Origin: Alphaproteobacteria bacterium
GTDB lineage: Bacteria > Pseudomonadota > Alphaproteobacteria > Micropepsales > Micropepsaceae
Reading direction: 5' to 3'
DNA: 5,693 nt
NCBI GenBank assembly: GCA_015654715.1
Contig: JAATGK010000202.1
Span: forward strand, 1 to 5,693
Positions 1 to 5,576 of this stretch are shown piece after piece. How positions within the stretch are numbered: position 1 is the first letter of the stretch; each line of letters begins with the position of its first letter. A model generated the notes under the pieces. That model saw only the letters and a list, made by a program, of their open reading frames with translations. It searched no databases and was not told the DNA's origin. The position numbers were made by a program, and so were the translations under genes.

Positions 1-461
1 CCATCACCCGTCTGGGACGGGCTTACAACAACGTGGTGCCATCCTCAGGCAAAGTGCTGACCGGCGGCGTCGACGCCAATGCCTTGCAGCGCCCCAAGCG
101 CTCCTTCGGTGCCGCCCGTAACATCGAGGAAGGCGTCTCGCTGACCATCATCGCGACGGCCCTGATCGACCCCGGCAGTCGCATGGCCGAAGTGATTTTC
201 GAAGAGTTCAAGGGTACCGGCAATTCGGAAATCATCCTCGACCGCAAAGTCGCCGACAAGCGCATCTTCCCGGCCATCGACATCCTCAAGTCGGGCACCC
301 GCAAGGACGAGCTTCTGCTCGACAAGGGCACGTTGTCGAAAACCTATGTCCTGCGCCGCATCCTGGCGCCGATGGGCACGGTCGACGCCATCGAGTTCCT
401 GCTCGACAAGCTGCGTTCGACGAAGAACAACGGCGATTTCTTCGAATCGATGAATACCTGA
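1..461 (+). CDS. rho: Transcription termination factor Rho, C-terminal 152 residues (5' end cut by window edge)
   Basis: This is the end of the hexameric RNA helicase/ATPase Rho, which pulls on nascent RNA to end transcription. The reading frame is open from the window edge (first whole codon at 3) to a TGA at 459-461. The translated segment follows bacterial Rho closely: the RLGRAYN / [14 protein letters not shown] stretch that includes the secondary RNA-binding Q-loop region, [22 protein letters not shown], the R-loop motif EEFKGTGN (nt about 204-224), and SGTRKDELL. The Arg of TRK (nt 300-302) aligns with the arginine finger (Arg366 in E. coli). The tail [14 protein letters not shown] is the usual Rho C-terminus, so the 3' end is intact. 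An intrinsic terminator follows 30 nt after the stop. Identity is effectively certain; the N-terminal RNA-binding domain and Walker A motif lie outside the window. Confidence 0.98.
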   Translation, partial: ITRLGRAYNNVVPSSGKVLTGGVDANALQRPKRSFGAARNIEEGVSLTIIATALIDPGSRMAEVIFEEFKGTGNSEIILDRKVADKRIFPAIDILKSGTRKDELLLDKGTLSKTYVLRRILAPMGTVDAIEFLLDKLRSTKNNGDFFESMNT

Positions 462-489
462 TCCGGCATTGTTTTCGCTGGTGAGAAGC

Positions 490-522
490 AAGGGCAGCCG
501 GTCTGGCTGCCCTTTTTTGTTT
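490..522 (+). terminator. Intrinsic terminator of rho, possibly shared with convergent yajO
   Basis: GGGCAGCC (492-499) and GGCTGCCC (505-512) form a perfect 8-bp GC-rich stem around the 5-nt loop GGTCT. A/T pairs at the base extend it, and TTTTTTGTTT (513-522) follows. This is a textbook Rho-independent terminator for plus-strand transcription leaving rho. In the minus direction the same hairpin is followed only by a weak pyrimidine-rich run (CTTGCTTCTC), so it may end the yajO transcript less efficiently. The T-run reaches the first base of the yajO stop codon, so the two genes converge with only 60 bp between stops. Confidence 0.9.
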
Positions 523-1502
523 CAGGAGAAACCGACGATCGCATGCGGCACATAAGGCGCTTCGAGCTGGGCGATCTCGTCGTCGCTCAGGTTCAAAGAT
601 AGTGCCGCGACGGCATCTTCGAGATGCCCTGGTTTCGAGGCCCCGACGATGGGAGCGGTGATCGCCGGCTTGGCCAGCAGCCAAGCAAGCGCCACCTGGG
701 CGCGCGGAACTTTGCGGGCTTCGGCCACGGCCGCGACGGCTTCGACGACTTTGCGATCAGCCGCTTCGGTGTGGTCATACAGGGTGTGGCCGAACGCATC
801 GGTTTCGGAGCGTTTGGTGGCGGTCTGCCAGGGCCGGGTCAAGCGGCCGCGGGCGAGCGGGCTCCACGGGATCACGGCGATGCCTTCGGCTTCGCACAGC
901 GGCAGCATTTCGCGCTCTTCCTCGCGGTGGAGGAGGTTGACGTGGTTCTGCATGCTGACGAAGCGCGTCCAGCCGTTGGCCTCGGCTAGGTGCAGCATGG
1001 TGGCGAATTGCCACGCGTACATCGACGACGCCCCGATATAGCGCGCCTTGCCTGCCCTCACGACATCGTGCAGCGCTTCCAATGTTTCTTCGATCGGCAC
1101 GTCCGGATCGAAACGGTGGATCTGATAAAGGTCGACATAATCGGTGCCGAGGCGGCGCAGCGAATTGTCGATTTCCTGAAGGATCGCTTTGCGGCTGAGG
1201 CCGGCGCCATTCGGGCCTGGATGCATGCGGCCGTGGACTTTGGTGGCGATCACGACCTCATCGCGGCGGGTGAAATCCTTGAGCGCCCGGCCGACGATCT
1301 CCTCGGAGGTACCGTCGGAATAGACATTGGCGGTGTCGAAGAAGTTGATCCCGGCTTCCACCGCCTGGCGGATCAGCGGCCGGCTTTGCTCTTCATCAAG
1401 CGTCCATTCGTGAAATCCGCGGCCGGGTACGCCAAAGGTCATGCAGCCAAGACACAGCCGCGACACGTCGAGACCGGTATGGCCGAGTTTTACATAGTCC
1501 AT
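522..1502 (-). CDS. yajO: YajO-type NADPH-dependent aldo/keto reductase
   Basis: A 326-residue cytoplasmic (alpha/beta)8-barrel oxidoreductase of the aldo/keto reductase superfamily, which reduces aldehydes or ketones with NADPH. The family tetrad is present: Asp56 in FFDTANVY, Tyr61, Lys88 in IATKVHG and His129 in YQIHRFD. Other family segments are SRLCLGCMTFG (15-24), GTSEEIVGRAL, IGASSMYAWQFA, IPWSPLARGRLTRPW (211-225), QVALAWLLAKP and the ending VGFS. These match E. coli YajO, of about the same length, better than generic members. YajO is listed as a 1-deoxyxylulose-5-phosphate synthase because of activity seen on ribulose 5-phosphate, but the natural substrate remains unclear. The start at 1502 is chosen because AAAGGAG (1515-1509, minus) sits 6 nt upstream and the protein then begins MDYVKLG as in the family; the longer frame to 1529 adds nine unrelated residues. 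It lies 28 bp after qor, a probable operon. Substrate is inferred only at family level. Confidence 0.94.
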   Translation of the reverse strand: MDYVKLGHTGLDVSRLCLGCMTFGVPGRGFHEWTLDEEQSRPLIRQAVEAGINFFDTANVYSDGTSEEIVGRALKDFTRRDEVVIATKVHGRMHPGPNGAGLSRKAILQEIDNSLRRLGTDYVDLYQIHRFDPDVPIEETLEALHDVVRAGKARYIGASSMYAWQFATMLHLAEANGWTRFVSMQNHVNLLHREEEREMLPLCEAEGIAVIPWSPLARGRLTRPWQTATKRSETDAFGHTLYDHTEAADRKVVEAVAAVAEARKVPRAQVALAWLLAKPAITAPIVGASKPGHLEDAVAALSLNLSDDEIAQLEAPYVPHAIVGFS

Positions 1503-1508
1503 GGGCAA

Positions 1509-1515
1509 CTCCTTT
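1509..1515 (-). promoter_or_regulatory. Shine-Dalgarno site that fixes the yajO start
   Basis: On the minus strand AAAGGAG lies 6 nt before the ATG at 1502-1500. It is a near-complete anti-16S match inside the 28-bp gap after the qor stop. It supports the shorter start over the in-frame ATG at 1529 and suggests independent, strong translation of the second gene in the pair. Confidence 0.8.
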
Positions 1516-1530
1516 AGGCTCCACCACACA

Positions 1531-2502
1531 TCAGGGTATCAGAATCGTTGCGCCAGTTGTTTTACGCCCGTGCAGGGCCTCGTGGGCTTTGCGGGCGTCG
1601 GCGAGGGCGAAGCGCTGGTTGACGGCGATTTTCACCGCGCCCGAGGCGATCACTGTAAACAGATCATCGGCCATCGCTTGCAGGGCCGCAGGTGTGGCGG
1701 CGTAATGGAACAAGGTCGGGCGGGTGAGATAAAGCGAGCCTTTGGCTGACAGGATGGCCGGAGAGAACGGGGCGACCGCACCGGAGGAATTGCCGAAACT
1801 GACCATCAACCCGCGCGGCGACAGGCAATCGAGTGAGGCTTCGAACGTGTCCTTGCCGACCGAGTCATAGACCACCGGCACACCTTTGCCCGATGTGGCC
1901 TCGCGCACGCGTGCGACCCAGTCATCCTGTTTGAGGTTCAAGACCAAGTCGTAGCCGTTGGCTTCGGCGAGCGCGATTTTTTCGTCCGACCCGACCGTGC
2001 CGATGACATGGGCGCCGAGATGCTTGGCCCATTGCCCGGCGATCAGTCCCACCCCACCCGCGGCGGAATGGATGAGAATGGTCTGGCCCGGCTGCACCGC
2101 GAAGGTCTGCTTCAGCAGGTATTGCACCGTCAGGCCCTTCAGCATGGTGGCCGCCGCGGTTTCGAACGACACCGTGCCGGGCAGTTTCACTAGCTTTTCG
2201 GCCGGGACCACATGCGCTTCGGCATAAGCACCGATGGGAGCGGTGCAATAAGCCACCCGATCGCCCGGCTGGATGGAGATGACGCCCGCGCCCACCGCTT
2301 CCACCGTACCGGCCGCCTCAGTGCCGAGGCCGCTGGGCAGCGGCAACTTGTAGAGACCGGAGCGGTTATAGGTGTCGACGAAATTGACGCCAATGGCGGC
2401 AGCACGAACCAACACCTGGCCAGGGCCGGGCGTCGGGGCTTCGACCTCCTGAAGGGTGAGCACTTCAGGACCGCCAGTCTTCAAGATGCGAATGGCTTTC
2501 AT
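1531..2502 (-). CDS. qorA: QorA-type NADPH:quinone oxidoreductase (zinc-free MDR family)
   Basis: A 323-residue cytoplasmic medium-chain reductase of the quinone oxidoreductase (zeta-crystallin-like) group, which passes electrons from NADPH to quinones or activated alkenes. It has an N-terminal GroES-like domain (about 1-125) with GGPEVL, IGVNFVDTYNRSGLY (37-51) and LPSGLGTEAAG (55-65), then a Rossmann domain with the nucleotide loop AAGGVG (147-152). VVYDSVGKDTFEASLDCL (210-227) and GLMVSFGNSSG (231-241) are hallmark QorA segments. The zinc-ligand cysteines of alcohol dehydrogenases are absent, as expected. Length fits the family (E. coli QorA 327). The start at 2502 gives the usual MKAIRI opening, but its ribosome site is weak (GAGAA). 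A longer start at 2526 would add MYQPIENP and has no better site. It is probably the first gene of a qor-yajO operon. Its start overlaps the stop of a short upstream ORF as ATGA. Confidence 0.95.
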   Translation of the reverse strand: MKAIRILKTGGPEVLTLQEVEAPTPGPGQVLVRAAAIGVNFVDTYNRSGLYKLPLPSGLGTEAAGTVEAVGAGVISIQPGDRVAYCTAPIGAYAEAHVVPAEKLVKLPGTVSFETAAATMLKGLTVQYLLKQTFAVQPGQTILIHSAAGGVGLIAGQWAKHLGAHVIGTVGSDEKIALAEANGYDLVLNLKQDDWVARVREATSGKGVPVVYDSVGKDTFEASLDCLSPRGLMVSFGNSSGAVAPFSPAILSAKGSLYLTRPTLFHYAATPAALQAMADDLFTVIASGAVKIAVNQRFALADARKAHEALHGRKTTGATILIP

Positions 2503-2603
2503 TGGATTCTCAATGGGTTGGTACATTCGTTTTCAAAATTTGAGAAGGGAGAGAGGGGGGAGTAAAGGCAAGTTTCCGCCATCGCGACGGATTTGCTGCG
2601 GTT

Positions 2604-2618
2604 TGCGACATGGCCAAA
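2604..2618 (+). repeat. Imperfect direct repeat, copy 1
   Basis: TGCGACATGGCCAAA matches TGCGGAATGGCCAAA at 2762-2776 in 13 of 15 positions, 158 bp apart. Both copies lie in the gap upstream of qor. A separate exact 9-mer, GTTTGCGAC, occurs at 2601-2609 (overlapping this copy) and at 2673-2681. These could be binding sites for one regulator, or chance. Confidence 0.35.
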
Positions 2619-2730
2619 GAGCCGTAATGACTTAGGTGCGCATAGCGCGACTTCAACGCGGCAGGATGTCGTGTTTGCGACTAAGAACGGCCACCAGACA
2701 ATCGGCATCGCGGCGAACTGATTGATACAG

Positions 2731-2740
2731 GCGTTAACGC
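2731..2740. promoter_or_regulatory. Candidate operator palindrome in the qor upstream region
   Basis: GCGTTAACGC is a perfect 10-nt dyad with no spacer, about 230 nt upstream of the qor start. Its flanks do not extend the symmetry. A self-complementary site in a regulatory gap is compatible with a dimeric repressor, but no family consensus is recognised and the distance to qor is large. Confidence 0.25.
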
Positions 2741-2761
2741 TTCGATTCTCACACTTGCGCG

Positions 2762-2776
2762 TGCGGAATGGCCAAA
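2762..2776 (+). repeat. Imperfect direct repeat, copy 2
   Basis: TGCGGAATGGCCAAA is the partner of the copy at 2604-2618, with two mismatches at adjacent positions and an identical ATGGCCAAA core. It lies 57 nt beyond the stop of the small exported protein gene. Confidence 0.35.
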
Positions 2777-2833
2777 CCTTCGCGGCACGGCCACGAGGAA
2801 TTGATCGCGGCCTGATCAGCGCGCCATCGGAGC

Positions 2834-3172
2834 TTAGGCCTCAGACCCAAACGACACTTTGAACGGTCCGTTGGGATCGGCACGATAGCCTTTTGCCGTC
2901 ATGCATTGATAGAACGCATTGGCGTGGCGCACATAAAAGGTTCCGGCGAGTTGCCCAGGTACCGAAACGCCCTGAGCGCTGACGGCGGACGGCCCATTGG
3001 TAAAAGCCTCGGTCGACGTTTGCCGCAGGCACGCCACGCGGTCATGAAAGAAAATCTGGTCGTTCGCCCCGGCCTTCGCGAAATGGAAACTGACCCGATA
3101 GAGAGGGCCAGCTGCAGCTAGGTCCATGGACAAGAGCGCGGCACAGCCGAACATAATCGCGAATTTGCGCAT
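2834..3172 (-). CDS. Small exported protein of unknown function
   Basis: A 112-residue protein with a likely Sec signal peptide: MRK, then a mostly hydrophobic stretch (4-20), then LAAAG with predicted cleavage after Ala21. The mature part of about 91 residues would be periplasmic. It has exactly two cysteines (Cys48 in DRVACLRQ and Cys90 in FYQCMTAKGY), which could form one disulfide. The block YVRHANAFYQCMTAKGYRADP resembles the Cys-Met-x-x-x-Gly-Tyr endings seen in small secreted proteobacterial proteins, but I cannot name a family. The signal peptide contains an Asp (17) near the cleavage site, which is slightly unusual. Cys10 does not sit in a good lipobox. GAGGAA (3186-3181, minus) lies 8 nt before the ATG at 3172, which supports both the start and the gene being real; the stop is TAA. 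It is isolated from its neighbours: a terminator lies upstream and a long gap downstream. Confidence 0.75.
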   Translation of the reverse strand: MRKFAIMFGCAALLSMDLAAAGPLYRVSFHFAKAGANDQIFFHDRVACLRQTSTEAFTNGPSAVSAQGVSVPGQLAGTFYVRHANAFYQCMTAKGYRADPNGPFKVSFGSEA

Positions 3173-3197
3173 GGTGGTTCTTCCTCAAACGCGCGCC

Positions 3198-3203
3198 ATT
3201 CTA
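3198..3203 (-). promoter_or_regulatory. Possible -10 element for the small exported protein gene
   Basis: TAGAAT on the minus strand is one base off the TATAAT consensus and lies 25 nt upstream of the start codon, so transcription could begin around 3191. The nearest -35-like hexamer, TTGTAC (3230-3225), is 21 nt away, which is too far for a normal spacer. The assignment is therefore weak. Confidence 0.25.
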
Positions 3204-3249
3204 CGACCCGCGACTGTTTGCTTGGTACAACTATCGGTATTTTTCTGTC

Positions 3250-3268
3250 GCAAAGCCTCTCGCTTTGC
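3250..3268. repeat. Inverted repeat / hairpin A
   Basis: GCAAAGC (3250-3256) and GCTTTGC (3262-3268) form a perfect 7-bp stem around a 5-nt loop. It lies between the yyaL-type gene and the small exported protein gene, 78 nt upstream of the latter's start. No T-run follows on either strand, so it is not an intrinsic terminator. Confidence 0.5.
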
Positions 3269-3288
3269 AAACGCGTGTTGCGGGCGAA

Positions 3289-3309
3289 ATGCGACGCTTC
3301 ACGTCGCGT
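3289..3309. repeat. Inverted repeat / hairpin B
   Basis: GCGACG (3291-3296) and CGTCGC (3302-3307) form a perfect 6-bp stem with a 5-nt loop. One wobble and one A/T pair extend it to about 8 bp. No T-run follows in the minus direction, the sense of the flanking genes. One arm of this hairpin can instead pair with the TGTCGCA flank of hairpin A. Confidence 0.5.
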
Positions 3310-3353
3310 CTTTCGGTGTCTCTAGGCGGCGCATATTCGCCAACCAAGCCTTC

Positions 3354-3393
3354 AAAAAGCAAAACGCCCAGGCATTGCTGACCGGGCGTTTGC
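3354..3393 (-). terminator. Intrinsic terminator of the yyaL-type gene
   Basis: On the minus strand, AAACGCCC and GGGCGTTT (plus positions 3384-3391 and 3362-3369) form an 8-bp stem. Outer GC pairs extend it with one bulge, and two further GG/CC pairs are possible inside the loop. The stem is followed by TTTTGCTTTTT. It begins about 20 nt after the TAA of the 3414-5471 gene, so transcription of that gene should end here and the small exported protein gene needs its own promoter. Confidence 0.85.
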
Positions 3394-3413
3394 ATAAGCA
3401 AGGATGCACCAGC

Positions 3414-5471
3414 TTACTGCGGCCGCTGGCCCGGCTGCGGCGGACGCGGCGGCAGTTGCAGGACTTGGCTCAGCGTCACCGGATTGGCGATCGGCGCCGA
3501 ACAGTTCTGGTGCTGGCAAACGTAGGCGGTCGGCTGGCCGTTCTCCATCTTCTTGCCGCGCGCGGGATGACCCTCGGGCAGCTCTTCGTTGGGCTCGACC
3601 ACCAGCAGCAGCCGATTCGGCAGGCTGCGGCCGAGTACGGCGGTGACGAGCTCGCGGGTCTTCTGCGCATCGTGCGGTCCGACGATCACGATCTGCAAGC
3701 CGGCGATCAGGGTCTCCAGACCGTTGATGTAGGTCCCCATCGCCAGGAACGAACGGCCGACATCGCCGGCAAAGGCGCCGACAATGTTGCCGGCACGGTC
3801 GCGATGGCTGACGTCGCCGGTGGCGAGATAGAGCTTGGCGAGCACGCCGATCATCACGCCGTTGGCCGAGGGGGTGGCCGCGTCATAGACGGTGCGCACA
3901 CGATGGATCAGCGGGGTATCATTGGCAGCGGTCAGGAAATAGCCGCCAGTGGCGTCATCCCAGAAGGACTCGTTCAGCACGGCCGTCCAGCGCTTGGCGT
4001 AATCGAGATATTGCTTGTCGCTGGTGGCTTCGAACAGGGCAATGGCGGCGCGGGCCATGTGGGCATAGTCGTCGGAGAAGGCGGTATGGCTGGGCTTGCC
4101 GGCGCACCAAGAGTGGAACAGATGATCACCGTCGGCGAGCGCCGTGGTGATGAAGGCAAACGCCTTGCGCGCCGCGGCGATCCAGTCGGCATTGCCGTAG
4201 CTGGCGCCGGCATTGGCCAGAGCTGCGATCATCAAGCCGTTGGAATCGGCGAGCACTTTGTCGTCGCGCAGCGGGGCTTTGCGAATCTGCTGGCGCGCGG
4301 CGAGGAGGAGGCCGCGCTGGCGCTTCAAGAGCGCTTCATCGGCGTCGGGCAGCGGGAATGGGGCGCCGCCGGTGCGCGCGACGATGTTCTTGCCATTAAA
4401 CGGGCCTTCGGGGAGGATCGCATAAACCTCCTTGAAGCGCTGGGCGAAGGTGCCCATCAGGGTGGCGTCGATTTCCGGCGCCGTCCACAGATAGTAGGCA
4501 CCCTCTTCGCCGTCGACATCGGCATCGAGGCTGGCGGCAAAAGCGTCGCCGACCATCATCTCGCGCAGCACCCAGCCGATCGTCTCTTCGACCCGGACCT
4601 TGTACAGCGGCACGCGATTGTGAACGCCGACCGTCGTGAGCAAATCGACCATCTGGGCGTTGTCGTAGAGCATCTTTTCGAAGTGCGGAACCAGCCAGCG
4701 CTCATCGACCGCATAGCGATGGAAGCCGCCGCCGACGTGGTCGTAAACGCCGGCAAGGCACATGGTGTCGAGCGTGATCTGAACCAGCTGCGGGAACTGC
4801 ATCGCGCCGGTCCTGAGGAACGAACGCCACAGCGTTTCAACCACCGCTGCGTTAGGGAATTTCGGCGCGCCGGTGACGCCACCGTAGAAGATGTCGAAGC
4901 GTTGGGCGACATGCACCGACAGAATATCGAGCAGACGCGGATCGAACGGGCCGCGCAGATCGCGGCTCCAGATCGCGCCGACGGCGGCGGTGATGTTGGT
5001 GGCATCGGTGGCGACGGCTTCGGCGTTCTCCTTATATTTTTTGGAGATGTCTTCGAGCACGCGGGTGAACGGAGGTTGGCCGAAGCGTTCTTCGTTGGGG
5101 AAATAGCCGCCGACGAAGAAGGGCTCGCCCTTTGGATTGAGGAAGATGGTGAGCGGCCAGCCGCCCTGATAGCCCATGGTCTGGGCCGCCGCCTGATAGA
5201 GCTGGTCGATGTCGGGACGCTCTTCGCGGTCGACCTTCACGTTGACGAAGTTGTCGTTCATCAAGGCCGCGGTATTGGCGTCGGCGAAGCTTTCGCTGTT
5301 CATCACGTGGCACCAATGACAAGCCGTATAACCGATCGAAAGCAGAATCGGCTTACCCGAAGCTTCGGCTTCGGCAAACGCTTCCTGGCCCCACGGGTAC
5401 CAGTGAACGGGATTGTCTTTGTGCAAAAGCAGATACGGGCTGGTTTCCTCGGCGAGGCGATTGGTGCTCAT
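3414..5471 (-). CDS. yyaL: YyaL/SPATA20-family protein: thioredoxin-like domain plus (alpha/alpha)6 barrel
   Basis: A 685-residue protein of the DUF255/SSP411 family (B. subtilis YyaL, human SPATA20), of normal length for the group. Residues about 1-165 are the thioredoxin-like domain, opening [25 protein letters not shown], with the CxxC motif CHWC at 51-54, [11 protein letters not shown] (79-89) and [11 protein letters not shown] (103-113). The rest is a six-hairpin barrel like that of N-acylglucosamine 2-epimerases: KFP (204-206), [15 protein letters not shown] (245-259), [11 protein letters not shown] (263-273), [16 protein letters not shown] (315-330), DDK (403-405), NGLMIAALA (411-419), and the C-terminal cysteine pair Cys652/Cys657. 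No signal peptide or membrane segment is seen, so it is probably cytoplasmic. Its biochemical role is not established; a redox role is inferred from CxxC. Position 410 is Ser where homologues usually have Trp before NGLM. The start at 5471 is chosen because GGAAGA sits 5 nt upstream; the frame extends to 5528 with 19 atypical residues. Confidence 0.94.
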   Translation of the reverse strand: MSTNRLAEETSPYLLLHKDNPVHWYPWGQEAFAEAEASGKPILLSIGYTACHWCHVMNSESFADANTAALMNDNFVNVKVDREERPDIDQLYQAAAQTMGYQGGWPLTIFLNPKGEPFFVGGYFPNEERFGQPPFTRVLEDISKKYKENAEAVATDATNITAAVGAIWSRDLRGPFDPRLLDILSVHVAQRFDIFYGGVTGAPKFPNAAVVETLWRSFLRTGAMQFPQLVQITLDTMCLAGVYDHVGGGFHRYAVDERWLVPHFEKMLYDNAQMVDLLTTVGVHNRVPLYKVRVEETIGWVLREMMVGDAFAASLDADVDGEEGAYYLWTAPEIDATLMGTFAQRFKEVYAILPEGPFNGKNIVARTGGAPFPLPDADEALLKRQRGLLLAARQQIRKAPLRDDKVLADSNGLMIAALANAGASYGNADWIAAARKAFAFITTALADGDHLFHSWCAGKPSHTAFSDDYAHMARAAIALFEATSDKQYLDYAKRWTAVLNESFWDDATGGYFLTAANDTPLIHRVRTVYDAATPSANGVMIGVLAKLYLATGDVSHRDRAGNIVGAFAGDVGRSFLAMGTYINGLETLIAGLQIVIVGPHDAQKTRELVTAVLGRSLPNRLLLVVEPNEELPEGHPARGKKMENGQPTAYVCQHQNCSAPIANPVTLSQVLQLPPRPPQPGQRPQ

Positions 5472-5488
5472 CTTTATCTTCCGGTGAG

Positions 5489-5504
5489 ATGCGCGGACGC
5501 GCAT
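5489..5504. promoter_or_regulatory. Tight dyad just upstream of the yyaL-type gene
   Basis: ATGCGCG and CGCGCAT are perfect 7-nt arms separated by only GA. A 2-nt gap is too short for an RNA hairpin with all pairs formed, so a DNA operator for a dimeric protein is the more natural reading. It lies 17 nt upstream of the yyaL-type start, where a bound repressor could block transcription. No regulator family is recognised. Confidence 0.35.
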
Positions 5505-5514
5505 TGTTGCGGGA

Positions 5515-5528
5515 CTGATTTGGATCAA
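5515..5528. promoter_or_regulatory. FNR/FixK-like box in the divergent yyaL/mnmE gap
   Basis: CTGAT-TTGG-ATCAA differs from the FNR/Anr/FixK consensus TTGAT-N4-ATCAA at one of ten defined positions. It lies in the 143-bp gap between the divergent yyaL-type and mnmE starts. As a classic activator site centred about 41 nt before the transcription start, it would suit mnmE (start near 5563) better than the yyaL-type gene, whose leader would be only about 9 nt. Assignment rests on the motif alone. Confidence 0.35.
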
Positions 5529-5562
5529 GCTTTACGCGCCGAAACAAGCGCTCACAAGCTGG

Positions 5563-5576
5563 CAGGCGGTCGCCTG
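5563..5576. repeat. Short dyad in the mnmE leader
   Basis: CAGGCG and CGCCTG are perfect 6-nt arms separated by GT, 38 nt before the mnmE ATG. It could be an operator or a small leader structure. In GC-rich DNA a dyad of this size is not rare. Confidence 0.3.

Larger units (their letters stand above)
2503..2833. other. Gene-free gap of about 330 bp upstream of qor
   Basis: No recognisable gene lies here. It should hold the qor promoter (minus strand), but I found no hexamer pair good enough to name. Contents worth recording: a homopurine run on the plus strand (2542-2562), two 15-nt imperfect direct repeats, a 9-nt exact repeat, the perfect palindrome GCGTTAACGC (2731-2740), and a small TGATC/GATCA inverted repeat just after the small-protein stop (2803-2819) without a T-run. 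A 69-codon minus-strand frame (2708-2499) crosses the region but lacks a ribosome site, and its third-position G/C is clearly lower than in the neighbouring genes. Confidence 0.6.

Noticed and set aside
45..491. Minus-strand 148-codon frame opposite rho
   Set aside because: It is a shadow of the rho coding sequence with no family resemblance, and it reads through the 3' flank of rho.
990..1517. Plus-strand 175-codon frame opposite yajO
   Set aside because: It is antisense to a clear aldo/keto reductase. The product has no recognisable motif and is explained by third-position G/C bias.
2803..2819. TGATC/GATCA inverted repeat after the small exported protein gene as a terminator
   Set aside because: The stem is only 5 bp and no T-run follows in the minus direction, so it does not qualify as an intrinsic terminator.
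2834..3172. Lipoprotein reading of the small exported protein (Cys10)
   Set aside because: The residues before Cys10 (Met-Phe-Gly) do not fit a lipobox and the cysteine is too close to the N-terminus. Cleavage after Ala21 by signal peptidase I is more plausible.
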